This document shows, in pieces, positions 1 to 7,143 of a stretch of DNA of 22,867 nucleotides. The position numbers were made by a program, and so were the translations under genes. How positions within the stretch are numbered: the first letter of the stretch is position 1; each line of letters opens with the position of its first letter. The notes under the pieces were generated by a model. The model was not told the origin of the DNA. It searched no databases and worked only from the letters and a program-made list of their open reading frames with translations. Source of the stretch: Candidatus Aenigmatarchaeota archaeon (lineage in GTDB: Archaea; Aenigmatarchaeota; Aenigmatarchaeia; CG10238-14); NCBI GenBank assembly GCA_017610225.1, contig JAFCCM010000038.1:1-22867 (forward strand), read 5' to 3'.

Positions 1-339
1 TGTTTCGCCACTAGTTCCCGACGTACCGCTTGTACCTGCAATGTTTAAGTCATGAATTGCCTTTGCGGTTAATAATGCAGAAGTGGAATCTGTAGCAGAC
101 TCATTTGAAATGTTATTTACAGCAACACCATTTTTTAGACTTGTATTACCATCATCATCAATATGTAACACAGAAACAGAAGAAGTATCAGTAATAGTAA
201 AACCGTCAGAGTCTTGTATTTGTAATTCGTCTAAAATTATCTTTTTTTGATCTCCAACATTCCAATCATCTTGTAACGTATTGGTTCCGTCTCGTTTTAC
301 TACCTCAGTTGATTTAATCCACTTTGGATTGAATGTCAT
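1..339 (-). CDS. Tail-fibre protein with Gly-Thr-Ser repeats (partial, C-terminus off window)
   Basis: Minus-strand gene whose start lies at 337-339 and whose 113 visible codons run off the left edge. The N-terminus MTFNPKW matches the MTYNPKW start of the next fibre gene, so the two are paralogs. Around residues 60-100 it carries a module reading SLKNGVAVNNIS followed by DSTSALLTAKAIHDL, which corresponds to the SLKNG...TEKAVKTYIDN module of the 404-aa neighbour. The last visible residues are GTSGTSGTSGET, the beginning of a collagen-like repeat. A TTGGAGC ribosome binding site lies about 10 nt upstream. The likely role is a trimeric tail fibre or fibre-assembly subunit. What it binds cannot be seen. 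Confidence 0.8.
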   Translation of the reverse strand, partial: MTFNPKWIKSTEVVKRDGTNTLQDDWNVGDQKKIILDELQIQDSDGFTITDTSSVSVLHIDDDGNTSLKNGVAVNNISNESATDSTSALLTAKAIHDLNIAGTSGTSGTSGET

Positions 340-381
340 ATTTTTATAGCTCCAACAAACATCATAATTTAAATATCAAGT

Positions 382-1596
382 TTACTTTTTATTTAACATA
401 GACATAAGTCTACTTTCTAATTTACTTATTTCATTATCAATATAGGTCTTGACTGCTTTTTCTGTTGCAACTGTATCATCTGAACTATTAGATAATGTTT
501 CATCAATTGAAAATTCATTAATAGATGTGCCATTTTTCAATGAAAGACCATCTCTATCAATTTTCAGCTCTTTAACATTGTCTGAATTAAAAACAATTGA
601 ATTAGAATCTTGAGTGATTGTAATGTTTGTCTTGCCATCAATGCCAAGAACTTGTGCTAGATCAGTCATATTAAGAACTTTGACTGAACTTATAGTTAGA
701 TTGATTTCAGGGGTTGAAGTATTAGAAAAAATCTCGATGAAGGTTATTCCATTTGTATCATATCTCTTATGTCTGTCACTCCAAGCTGGCACTCTAGTGT
801 CAATAGGATTATCTTCTCTAGTAGCAATAGCTTGTAATGATCCAATCTCTCCAAGTCGGAAAGTGTCAGTTGCTTCATGATAGATGACTTGACAATTTAT
901 TGATGTTCCTCTATCAACTTCAATACCAGCTGACCCTGCTGTAACTGCTGGGCCAACTTCGCCTTTATTGACGACAATAATATTATCTTCAGTTGTTGCT
1001 ACTTGCTTATTTACAATATAAGTAGTTCCATCAACAAATAGATCACCACTAACTATTAAGTCATTGATGCCTTTCATGTCTCCATTATCATCAATTGAAA
1101 CAGATGATTCGTGAAGGTCTTCTGAAATAAGTGGGTCGTAATCTTCTGCAATACGTGAGTCTTGCAGATAGTCTGGAACCACATATCTTTTATATTTTAC
1201 TATATGATTAGTAGTACCTGTCCCAATTTTGTTGCCTGCGGATGTACCTGATGTTCCTGAAGATCCGCTTGTTCCTGATGTTCCTTCTATACCTGGTATA
1301 CCTTGTACTCCACTTGTTCCAGATGTGCCACTTGATCCTGAAGTACCTGAACTTCCTGATGTTCCACTTGTACCTGAACTTCCTGATGTTCCACTTGTAC
1401 CTGAACTTCCTGATGTACCATTTATTCCGGATGTTCCGCTTGTTCCAGAAACATCCCCAATCTCTTTCTTTGTAACAAGATCTTTAGCATATTCTCTGAG
1501 GGCTCGGACTGTAACCAGATGCTTATTTGATGGATCAGTTGGTAGATCAGCGTCACTAGACACTTTATTATCTAACCATTTGGGATTATAAGTCAT
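382..1596 (-). CDS. Collagen-like tail-fibre protein (404 aa)
   Basis: The layout is a short head (residues 1-50, starting MTYNPKW), a collagen-like Gly-X-Y stretch at about residues 50-120 made mostly of GTS and GSS triplets with one GVQGIPGIEG segment, a long beta-rich middle (about 130-340), a fibre module SLKNGTSINEFS...TEKAVKTYIDN near 350-390, and a C-terminal helix that may be a coiled coil. Collagen-like repeats and the AVKTYIDN-type module are typical of trimeric phage fibres. The ribosome binding site AAGGAGG lies just upstream of the start. At the DNA level the Gly-X-Y stretch contains perfect 27-nt direct repeats, so copy number could change by slippage or recombination. It probably belongs to the host-recognition fibres, with the partial gene on its left and the 186-aa gene on its right. 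Confidence 0.88.
   Translation of the reverse strand: MTYNPKWLDNKVSSDADLPTDPSNKHLVTVRALREYAKDLVTKKEIGDVSGTSGTSGINGTSGSSGTSGTSGSSGTSGTSGSSGTSGSSGTSGTSGVQGIPGIEGTSGTSGSSGTSGTSAGNKIGTGTTNHIVKYKRYVVPDYLQDSRIAEDYDPLISEDLHESSVSIDDNGDMKGINDLIVSGDLFVDGTTYIVNKQVATTEDNIIVVNKGEVGPAVTAGSAGIEVDRGTSINCQVIYHEATDTFRLGEIGSLQAIATREDNPIDTRVPAWSDRHKRYDTNGITFIEIFSNTSTPEINLTISSVKVLNMTDLAQVLGIDGKTNITITQDSNSIVFNSDNVKELKIDRDGLSLKNGTSINEFSIDETLSNSSDDTVATEKAVKTYIDNEISKLESRLMSMLNKK
1237..1446 (-). repeat. Collagen-like Gly-Thr-Ser codon repeats
   Basis: This stretch encodes about 23 Gly-X-Y triplets inside the 404-aa fibre gene. It includes two perfect adjacent 27-nt copies (1344-1370 and 1371-1397), each coding nine residues, followed by a partial third copy. 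The left-edge gene begins a similar repeat, so the tracts could serve as recombination sites between fibres. Confidence 0.85.
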
Positions 1597-1619
1597 CTCG
1601 CCTCCTTATTTTTAATCTC

Positions 1620-2180
1620 TTAGAATATATATACATTGCCAGTATCAATAAGGAAAGTATATGCTTGATTTAGTGTATCAATTGTTTTCTGAGCAGAACC
1701 ATCAATCGTTCCTGATGAAGCTGTGATTATTACATCATTTGTATCTGATGTTATTTTCTTAATTGATGCCCTGCCATTCACTGAAGAATCAATAACAATA
1801 TTAACATCTCCTGCTGTAGTGTCAACTAATATAACGTCTCCAACATCTGCTGTAGAATCGCTTGATATTCGTCTTACATTATCTTGAGCAACGTAATTGT
1901 CTACATAAGTTTTAACTGCGTTTTGTGTTGGTAAAACAGTATCTGAAGTTCCCAATGAAGTATTGCTAGAAAGTTCATTAACTGTAACACCTGTAGGTAA
2001 TTCTAGCGTTGTAAACTCTCCTGTGCTTGGAGTGACGCTCCCAATGGGACCGGGCGAAGTCATTAGACCAGCAATTGTAATCTTTTTCGTTTGACTTGCA
2101 CCTAAATCAACAATAGCAAGAAGATCAACACTATCTGCTACCAACAGTGCATCAAGTTGCGAAATCTTTTTATCAGCCAT
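1620..2180 (-). CDS. Tail-fibre protein (186 aa)
   Basis: The N-terminus MADKKISQLDALLVADSVD followed by LLAIVD resembles the KISQL...DLLPIVD opening common in phage fibre and baseplate-attached proteins. Residues about 60-95 hold the module GVTVNELSSN...VLPTQNAVKTYVDN, homologous to the modules of the two fibre genes to its left. The C-terminal half is a predicted beta structure with the pattern ITSDTNDVIITASSGTIDG, seen at the tips of many phage fibre proteins. The ribosome binding site is a weaker TAAGGAT. The three neighbouring genes thus share one repeated building block, suggesting duplication and module shuffling. It probably forms a short fibre or an adaptor between longer fibres; the receptor is unknown. 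Confidence 0.8.
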   Translation of the reverse strand: MADKKISQLDALLVADSVDLLAIVDLGASQTKKITIAGLMTSPGPIGSVTPSTGEFTTLELPTGVTVNELSSNTSLGTSDTVLPTQNAVKTYVDNYVAQDNVRRISSDSTADVGDVILVDTTAGDVNIVIDSSVNGRASIKKITSDTNDVIITASSGTIDGSAQKTIDTLNQAYTFLIDTGNVYIF

Positions 2181-2209
2181 ATGTTTTTATCCTTACAGAA
2201 TCCTCTAAA

Positions 2210-2503
2210 TTATTCTAGTATGCTTGTACCAACTGAAGTTGGCGGTTTATCGTATAATTTTTGAAGTGTATTTCCTTCTGCTATATTCGATTCTCCAATA
2301 TGGCGTTTTATCAAGCCTTCTAGAGTTTTTAACTTCTCTAACGCTTGATATGCATTATCCACCATTTGTACTTCAAAAGGGTCCGGATCGTCTTTACTTT
2401 CTAAGTACTCCAATAACACGCCAAGTGACGTAAATGTATCTTGTACATCTGACGAGTTTAGTTCCCTTAGAAACTTAAACGCTAGTTTAGTTGTTCTTGA
2501 CAT
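2210..2503 (-). CDS. Small helical protein of unknown function (97 aa)
   Basis: Not recognised. The sequence is mostly predicted helix, with an acidic centre (LEYLESKDDPDPFEVQMVD) and a helical segment ALEKLKTLEGLIKRHI. It has no signal peptide, membrane segment or cysteine. An AGGAG ribosome binding site precedes the start. It lies 11 nt downstream of the 95-aa gene and 29 nt upstream of the 186-aa fibre gene, so it is probably co-transcribed with the tail genes. A chaperone or small virion component is possible from position, but nothing in the sequence proves it. Confidence 0.7.
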   Translation of the reverse strand: MSRTTKLAFKFLRELNSSDVQDTFTSLGVLLEYLESKDDPDPFEVQMVDNAYQALEKLKTLEGLIKRHIGESNIAEGNTLQKLYDKPPTSVGTSILE

Positions 2504-2514
2504 GTATGCAGCTC

Positions 2515-2802
2515 CTATTTAATTAACTTTTTATCTTCTGGAATATCAATAAGTTTAGCAGCTCTTTGTGCTGCCTCTTTTTTATCAACCATCCCGAGGT
2601 CCGACAATATCTTAAACGCCATTATATTCTTTGTTTCGCCGACCTCTTTTTGCATCATAAAAGTTCTATTTTCAAAAGGGATTGGATCAGAACCAGATTC
2701 TGAATATCTCATACCCTTTCTATAAAATGCACATTCTTCACTACACGGTTTTAAATTTCTAAATGGACACTTTCCCTTTTTATTGTTTTTCGTAGTTGCC
2801 AT
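2515..2802 (-). CDS. Small cysteine-containing protein (95 aa)
   Basis: Not recognised. The N-terminal third holds three cysteines in CPFRNLKPCSEEC (spacing C-x7-C-x3-C) followed by AFYRKG, which could bind a metal. The middle is a FENRTFMMQKEVGETKN segment, and the C-terminus is helical and charged (DKKEAAQRAAKLIDIPEDKK). It sits between the HxH tail gene and the 97-aa gene in the same minus-strand operon. No transmembrane or export signal is visible. The role is unknown. Confidence 0.7.
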   Translation of the reverse strand: MATTKNNKKGKCPFRNLKPCSEECAFYRKGMRYSESGSDPIPFENRTFMMQKEVGETKNIMAFKILSDLGMVDKKEAAQRAAKLIDIPEDKKLIK

Positions 2803-2822
2803 AATTCTCTTTTATTCCTTTC

Positions 2823-4841
2823 TTATATTCTTGTTTGTCTTGTATAATTTCGACCTGTTGGTCTCCATGTATTCACTGTAGCAGAATTACCAACATCACC
2901 ACCATGATCATGACTACCTCCTGTATCTGTAGCACCATGATTATGTGCATTTCCACCACCAGTTGACTCTGAATCATCAACATATGATGACCATCCAGAT
3001 CCTTCTCCACCCCATCCAGGTCCTACTGAAACTAACTGTCGAATTTCATGATCATGTGCTGGCATTTCGCTAATTGTTAATGTGTGATCGTCAGTATCAT
3101 GTGTGTGGACTGCTTGTGTTGCAATAGTATGTAAATGATTTGGTTGTGTCCAGGTGCTTCCTGTCTTTTGAGTAGCACCTGCTTCTCCACCAGCACCAGA
3201 ACCTTTTGTAATATAGACAACTCCATCATCAACACCAGTTAATAATGTATAACCAACTATCGCTGTATCAGATTCAAAAAGAATAGTTGACCCTGATGGA
3301 ATATCATCATAATTATGTGTATCTCCAAAGATATGTGTATGATCTCCAATTGCAAGTTGCCCTGCTGCGTCACCCGCATCTCCATTAGCAGCCATATTAC
3401 CATATGTTACACTTGTTGCTGTAATAAAATTAAGTGAGTGATCTGCGTTATCATGATTGCTATCTGCAAACCCTGTATGACCACTGGCAGCATAAGTTAA
3501 ACTAGAAAGTAGTGCATGGTTTGTTACTCCACTTCCACCTCCCCCTCCACCTCCGGCCGTACCTATCCCACTAGAGAAATTATATAAAACATTTTTTGTA
3601 TTTACTGTCATCCAAACTCTAGCAATATCATATAAACCTGTAGCAAAACTGTCAATTAACTCTACGCTCATAGGTTGTACTAATTCCATAGAACCAGCAT
3701 TATTAGTAAAGAAAGATGTAACAATTGCAAATCCTGACGAATCCAGAGCAGTTATATCAACATCATATTTATAGTTTCCCAAAGAAGATTGCCAGTCTCC
3801 TGCTTCAATAGTTCCTTTGAGACTTGTAGAAAGCATAGCACGTGGAATAAATAACATTGCTATTGGTGTTGTATCATCACCTGGTGTTATTGCTCTACCA
3901 ACATCTTGAATTAATGATCCTGGTTTTACATTTGTGACATAACCTGCTTCACTTGCTGATAAATATAAAACATCTCCAATAGCAATAGCAATATCTGTTT
4001 CAACTCTAACATTTGCCAATGTTCCAACAATTGTTCCACCAGTTGAAATAATACCCATGTCTGCTCGAGTATTTATTGAGGTTGCTATAGCTGGTCGTGC
4101 TACGTCATATGCATCAACATATGCTATACATCCAACCCAAACTGCTGTAGTATCTGTATTAATAAAGTCTGGCACAAGAACACTTCCACCACTACCTCCA
4201 GTTCCAGCTTCTACCCAGCCTGTTGAATATCCATACCAAAATTTATCAGTTAATGACTCATAAACAACACGCCCTCTATCTCTTGCATCTACATATATAG
4301 GTATGTAAGTTTCAACTCCAAAATATAAAGAAGTGTAATCTCTTTTTGTAGCAGGGAGAGCAGCATCATAATCTGCATAGCCACTAATTCTAAATTCAAC
4401 ACCTGTAAAGATAACAGTAACAGCTTTTAAGAAAAATAATGAAGTCCCAACTGAAGCACTAGGAATTTGGCTTGGTTTTAATATTTTTATACTTGCTTGC
4501 GGAGCTGGTCTTGATTTAGCATATGTATAATCAAGCACAATATAATATGTTCCTACCTCATTAAACCCTGTTCCAAATGAAACATAATGATTTGAATCTT
4601 CAAAGTTTACAGTATGTGAACTTGTTAAAGTGACCATTACATCGTCTTTGTAAATTGTACCAACTGATACAATTGACTGTGTATATGGGGAGGTACTATC
4701 AGCTGACACTTGTATCCCGTTATACTCTGTTAGGCCGTTATCGCCCTTGGTTATCATTTCTGTCAGTTGATTTACCGTGTTACTGTTGTATGAAGCAAAC
4801 GGATCAACTGTTCTTTCTTGTGAAGGTATAGCGCTGGCCAT
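2823..4841 (-). CDS. HxH-rich tail-fibre / receptor-binding protein (672 aa, T4 gp12-like C-terminus)
   Basis: Large beta-rich tail protein. Near residues 225-340 is a module with IAIGDVLYLSASEAGYVTNV and IQDVGRAI, of a kind frequent in phage fibre and capsid-decoration proteins. A poly-glycine linker (seven Gly) follows near residue 435. The C-terminal ~110 residues contain at least five HxH motifs (HLH, HTH, HDH at about 596, HNH at about 633, HDH at about 644), the collar-type motif SEMPAHDH, and end in TWRPTGRNYTRQTRI. In T4 gp12 and gp37, HxH histidines coordinate metal along the trimer axis, so a metal-stabilised, receptor-binding trimer is likely. An AAGGAGA ribosome binding site lies about 8 nt before the start. 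It is the first tail gene downstream of a 313-bp non-coding gap. Confidence 0.88.
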   Translation of the reverse strand: MASAIPSQERTVDPFASYNSNTVNQLTEMITKGDNGLTEYNGIQVSADSTSPYTQSIVSVGTIYKDDVMVTLTSSHTVNFEDSNHYVSFGTGFNEVGTYYIVLDYTYAKSRPAPQASIKILKPSQIPSASVGTSLFFLKAVTVIFTGVEFRISGYADYDAALPATKRDYTSLYFGVETYIPIYVDARDRGRVVYESLTDKFWYGYSTGWVEAGTGGSGGSVLVPDFINTDTTAVWVGCIAYVDAYDVARPAIATSINTRADMGIISTGGTIVGTLANVRVETDIAIAIGDVLYLSASEAGYVTNVKPGSLIQDVGRAITPGDDTTPIAMLFIPRAMLSTSLKGTIEAGDWQSSLGNYKYDVDITALDSSGFAIVTSFFTNNAGSMELVQPMSVELIDSFATGLYDIARVWMTVNTKNVLYNFSSGIGTAGGGGGGGSGVTNHALLSSLTYAASGHTGFADSNHDNADHSLNFITATSVTYGNMAANGDAGDAAGQLAIGDHTHIFGDTHNYDDIPSGSTILFESDTAIVGYTLLTGVDDGVVYITKGSGAGGEAGATQKTGSTWTQPNHLHTIATQAVHTHDTDDHTLTISEMPAHDHEIRQLVSVGPGWGGEGSGWSSYVDDSESTGGGNAHNHGATDTGGSHDHGGDVGNSATVNTWRPTGRNYTRQTRI

Positions 4842-4916
4842 TAGTAATGTTCTCCTTACTTAGATGCCTCTATTTTTTTAAAAACTAGATGAAATATCCT
4901 ACCGAACTCTTTATAT

Positions 4917-4947
4917 TTTTGTTCTAAAATTATGTTCCTGTTAGTTA
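4917..4947 (-). repeat. Bipartite motif copy 1 (TAACTAACA-N10-TTTAGAACAAAA on minus strand)
   Basis: On the plus strand it reads TTTTGTTCTAAA, ten variable bases, then TGTTAGTTA (4939-4947). Copy 2 has the same two blocks at exactly the same 10-base spacing, while the spacer sequences differ, which suggests a two-part recognition site. It lies upstream of the 672-aa tail gene. Confidence 0.55.
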
Positions 4948-5048
4948 GTACACTCACGGCAAAACATTGAATGCTATATATATTAATAATCGAATACAAA
5001 ATATATTCAACCAATTTTTTTAGGAAGGTTATATACTGGTAGGTAAAT

Positions 5049-5075
5049 GGGGTACCACAATTTATGCGGTACCCC
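5049..5075. terminator. GGGGTACC / GGTACCCC hairpin
   Basis: Perfect 8-bp inverted repeat GGGGTACC (5049-5056) and GGTACCCC (5068-5075) with an 11-nt loop. It lies about 80 nt past the stop of the minus-strand endonuclease gene, where a terminator separating it from the tail operon would sit. No clear T-tract follows on either strand, so a protein binding site or processing stem is an alternative. Confidence 0.45.
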
Positions 5076-5126
5076 GTAACATTTTAGATAACTAATCGAA
5101 TCTAATTAAATAAGTATTTATTTAAA

Positions 5127-5157
5127 TTTTGTTCTAAACTCACTAGCATGTTAGTTA
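5127..5157 (-). repeat. Bipartite motif copy 2, overlapping the endonuclease stop codon
   Basis: TTTTGTTCTAAA at 5127-5138, ten bases, then TGTTAGTTA at 5149-5157, which includes the TAA stop (minus strand) of the endonuclease gene. The first block recurs at 5798-5809 just upstream of the same gene, so a 12-bp direct repeat brackets the gene. Confidence 0.55.
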
Positions 5158-5766
5158 TATTTCATCAAGATATTTGTTAATAATCTTAAATGATGGATTG
5201 GTAGATGGAATCTCTATGACTTTCCAACCATATTGTGAAAGTTTAAGATTTTTATTTAGATCAATTCCAGCTTCTACATTATGCCAGAAGGTATCTGGAA
5301 ACTGTATTACTACTTTTAAAACTGGATCACAGAAGTCAGTTATAAACTCAAACTTTAAACGATTATCTATTCCGTATTGCATAATCGAGTAATCCTTTCT
5401 AATGTTTGTAAAGTATAATCGCAGATGATCCAAGATTCTTGCTTTCATCGCCTCCATAGGAGTCATTGTCTTATAGTCTTTGATTAAACTTTCAATGTTA
5501 AGTTCTTCTACATCTGGTTCTTTTTCGTAAACTACTTGTTCAGGACCGATTTCATCATCTTCAAATAATTTAGTTTTACCATACTTTCCTCTAGCTTTAA
5601 ACTCTTGAGTGGAAAGCGGAGCATCAGGAAATCGTTTTTTATATTCAGCATATTTAATATTGTGTTTAACAAGATGTCGTGGGGACATTACTAAAAATGA
5701 TTTTCCACATATTTGGCAGATTATTTTTCTTTTTTCATCAAAATATGGGTATGGATATTCTATCAT
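5155..5766 (-). CDS. Zinc-finger / Vsr-like (PD-(D/E)XK) endonuclease, probably homing type (203 aa)
   Basis: The N-terminus has a zinc-finger pattern C17-x2-C20-x10-H31-x3-H35 followed by YAEYKKRFPDAPLST, the layout of MucR/Ros-like DNA-binding domains found on phage endonucleases. The C-terminal half (about 135-200) resembles the Vsr/DUF559 nuclease fold: FEFITDF with a candidate active Asp at 144, VVIQFPDTFWHN, then D169...LSQYGWKVIEI. This combination is common in free-standing phage homing endonucleases. The ribosome binding site AGGAGAAT lies before the start. It is the first minus-strand gene at the divergent junction, and a 12-bp direct repeat (5127-5138 and 5798-5809) brackets it, consistent with a mobile cassette. 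A repair (Vsr-like) role is an alternative. Confidence 0.72.
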   Translation of the reverse strand: MIEYPYPYFDEKRKIICQICGKSFLVMSPRHLVKHNIKYAEYKKRFPDAPLSTQEFKARGKYGKTKLFEDDEIGPEQVVYEKEPDVEELNIESLIKDYKTMTPMEAMKARILDHLRLYFTNIRKDYSIMQYGIDNRLKFEFITDFCDPVLKVVIQFPDTFWHNVEAGIDLNKNLKLSQYGWKVIEIPSTNPSFKIINKYLDEI

Positions 5767-5824
5767 AATATTCTCCTATACGAGATTCAAATTTTAATTT
5801 TGTTCTAAAAAATTAGGAGGTTTA
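5767..5824. promoter_or_regulatory. Divergent intergenic spacer, probable two-way promoter region
   Basis: These 58 AT-rich bases separate the leftward endonuclease gene from the rightward array. Each side has its own ribosome binding site (AGGAGAAT leftward, TTAGGAGG rightward). The third copy of TTTTGTTCTAAA is at 5798-5809. No good sigma-70 hexamers were identified, so the promoter type is open. Confidence 0.4.
5798..5809 (-). repeat. TTTTGTTCTAAA motif copy 3
   Basis: The same 12 bases as copies 1 and 2, but here the second block (TGTTAGTTA) is not conserved at the expected distance; that position is occupied by the ribosome binding site and start of the rightward gene. It lies about 32-43 nt upstream of the leftward endonuclease start, a promoter-like distance. 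Confidence 0.5.
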
Positions 5825-6223
5825 ATGTTTCATTTAAAACCAGAACCGGATTTTCCGCATCATTATATAATCGGTGTTTCTGAAAAAGATAAAAAAATGT
5901 TTTTAAAATATGGGCCAATATATGTTTCAAATAATGATATAACAAATGTCAGGAAAGCACTTACATTATCAGATGATAAAATATATACAAACATTTATAA
6001 AATGTCTCCACCTGAAATATATGAAATGTTTGGCTGTAGAGAGTCGATGATGGTTTTCATAGCATTCAAACTTGTGTATCAAGAAAAATTAACAACTGTA
6101 CATTATTTTTCATACAAGGATAAATTTTCAGATTCTAAAGATTTTTTTACTACATATGTAGAAAGGGCAAATAAATACGAACTTGAAAGGGAAGGATTAG
6201 AAAATACAAGATTGGAGGTATAA
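5825..6223 (+). CDS. Protein of unknown function (132 aa)
   Basis: Not recognised. A strong TTAGGAGG site 4 nt before the ATG supports this start. The sequence looks cytosolic, with no signal or membrane segment: a HHYIIGVSEKDKKMF N-terminal strand-helix, a central helical part (SPPEIYEMFGCRESMMVFIAF) and a charged C-terminal helix (ERANKYELEREGLENTRLEV). It is the first gene of the rightward array, and its stop directly abuts the NADAR start, so the two are translationally linked. That position is the only clue to its role. Confidence 0.75.
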   Translation: MFHLKPEPDFPHHYIIGVSEKDKKMFLKYGPIYVSNNDITNVRKALTLSDDKIYTNIYKMSPPEIYEMFGCRESMMVFIAFKLVYQEKLTTVHYFSYKDKFSDSKDFFTTYVERANKYELEREGLENTRLEV

Positions 6224-6661
6224 ATGGTAAAACAATTCAACAAAGAGTATGAAAGGTTCAGTAATTTCTTTCCTTGCACAGTTAATTTTGAAGGAAGGGA
6301 TTATCCAACGATTGAACATGCATTTCAAGCATCAAAATCAAAAGATGAAATGTTCAGAAAGAAAATATCTGAACTTCCCGCTGATATAGCAGGAAAAGCA
6401 AAACGTCTTGGAAGACAAGTAGTATTAAGAAAAGACTGGAGTATGGTTAACATTAGTATCATGAGAAACTTGTTAATGCAAAAATTCGCTTATGATAGCT
6501 TTAAAGAATTATTGATCTCCACGGACGATGAAATGATTATAGAAGGAAACTATTGGCATGATAATTTTTGGGGAGATTGTTATTGTAAAAAATGTAAAGA
6601 CATAGAAGGCAAAAACAATCTCGGGAAACTAATCATGAAAGTGAGGGAGTTGATTAAATGA
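6224..6661 (+). CDS. NADAR domain protein (YbiA-like; predicted ADP-ribose / N-glycosidic hydrolase)
   Basis: The whole 145-aa protein is a NADAR domain. Hallmarks in order: FSNFFPCTVNFEGRDYPTIEHAFQ (12-35, with conserved Glu31 and His32), AKRLGR (59-64), LRKDW (68-72), LLMQKF (83-88), LIST (97-100), IIEGNYWHDNFWG (105-117) and NNLGKLIMKVR (131-141). Family members cleave N-glycosidic bonds: YbiA acts on riboflavin-pathway intermediates, and others remove ADP-ribose from guanine in DNA as DarTG-type antitoxins. Phage NADAR proteins are reported to neutralise DarTG1-type defence. Here there is no adjacent toxin gene, which fits an orphan counter-defence enzyme or NAD-related metabolism. The gene overlaps the HNH gene by ATGA. 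Confidence 0.87.
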   Translation: MVKQFNKEYERFSNFFPCTVNFEGRDYPTIEHAFQASKSKDEMFRKKISELPADIAGKAKRLGRQVVLRKDWSMVNISIMRNLLMQKFAYDSFKELLISTDDEMIIEGNYWHDNFWGDCYCKKCKDIEGKNNLGKLIMKVRELIK

Positions 6662-7143
6662 TTAAGTTGGAGGATGCATTTAAGTTAATTAAAACAGACT
6701 CGACATATATTTTTATTGATGGGTATCCTGTTGATATGAGAAATTCAAAATATAATATATATCGAAGTTGGTGGGGGTATAATAAGTTACATTGCTTCTC
6801 ATGTTTAAAAGAAGCAACACATTTCAAAGTGAAAAAATGTAAAGGAGATGGAAGTCTTCATGAAAAATCAGGAAAACGAAAACACTTTCTTGCCTTATAT
6901 GCTGACGATGATACTTTATTTACATTAGATCATTGGTTTCCAAAATGGTTTTTAAAAAAATATAACTATATAAAGAACAAGTCAAATCTAGTACCTATGT
7001 GTAACTCATGCAATAATAAAAAGGCAAACACAGTTCCTATATTAGGAAGATATAATAAATCAGTTTATGTTCCAATTTTAAGACAAAAATATGATAATAT
7101 GCCTTATATGCATATATCAATGATTAGGGAGCAAGTTGTATGA
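6658..7143 (+). CDS. HNH endonuclease (161 aa)
   Basis: Zinc-binding cysteine pairs C46-x2-C49 (HCFSC) and C115-x2-C118 (CNSC) frame the HNH core: LDHWFPKWF with Asp91-His92, then Asn110 in KSNLVPMCNSCNNKKANT. This matches the DH...N...CxxCNxxK pattern of HNH nucleases. The ~45-residue N-terminal part (including VDMRNSKYNIYRSWWGY) is unassigned and may bind DNA. ATGA overlaps join it to the NADAR gene before and the phosphoesterase after, so it is embedded in an operon. It could be a homing nuclease or an enzyme acting on host or competitor DNA; the sequence does not decide. Confidence 0.8.
   Translation: MIKLEDAFKLIKTDSTYIFIDGYPVDMRNSKYNIYRSWWGYNKLHCFSCLKEATHFKVKKCKGDGSLHEKSGKRKHFLALYADDDTLFTLDHWFPKWFLKKYNYIKNKSNLVPMCNSCNNKKANTVPILGRYNKSVYVPILRQKYDNMPYMHISMIREQVV

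Larger units (their letters stand above)
4842..5154. promoter_or_regulatory. Non-coding gap with repeated bipartite motif; likely promoter region for the tail operon
   Basis: No gene is visible in these 313 bases. The AT-rich stretch holds two copies of TTTTGTTCTAAA-N10-TGTTAGTTA (plus-strand reading; GTTCTAAA at 4921-4928 and 5131-5138) and one strong inverted repeat at 5049-5075. Read on the minus strand, the first copy lies about 80-105 nt upstream of the HxH tail gene start, so it may be a phage-specific promoter or regulator site. No convincing sigma-70 -35/-10 pair was found. Confidence 0.45.

Noticed and set aside
1237..1446. Short regularly spaced repeats that could suggest a CRISPR array
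   Set aside because: The units are adjacent, multiples of 9 nt, and in frame as Gly-X-Y codons. There are no unique spacers between repeats.
1229..1591. Plus-strand open frames opposite the collagen-like repeats (proline/valine- or leucine-rich)
   Set aside because: They are antisense readings of the Gly-Thr-Ser repeat, with no ribosome binding site and low-complexity protein sequence.
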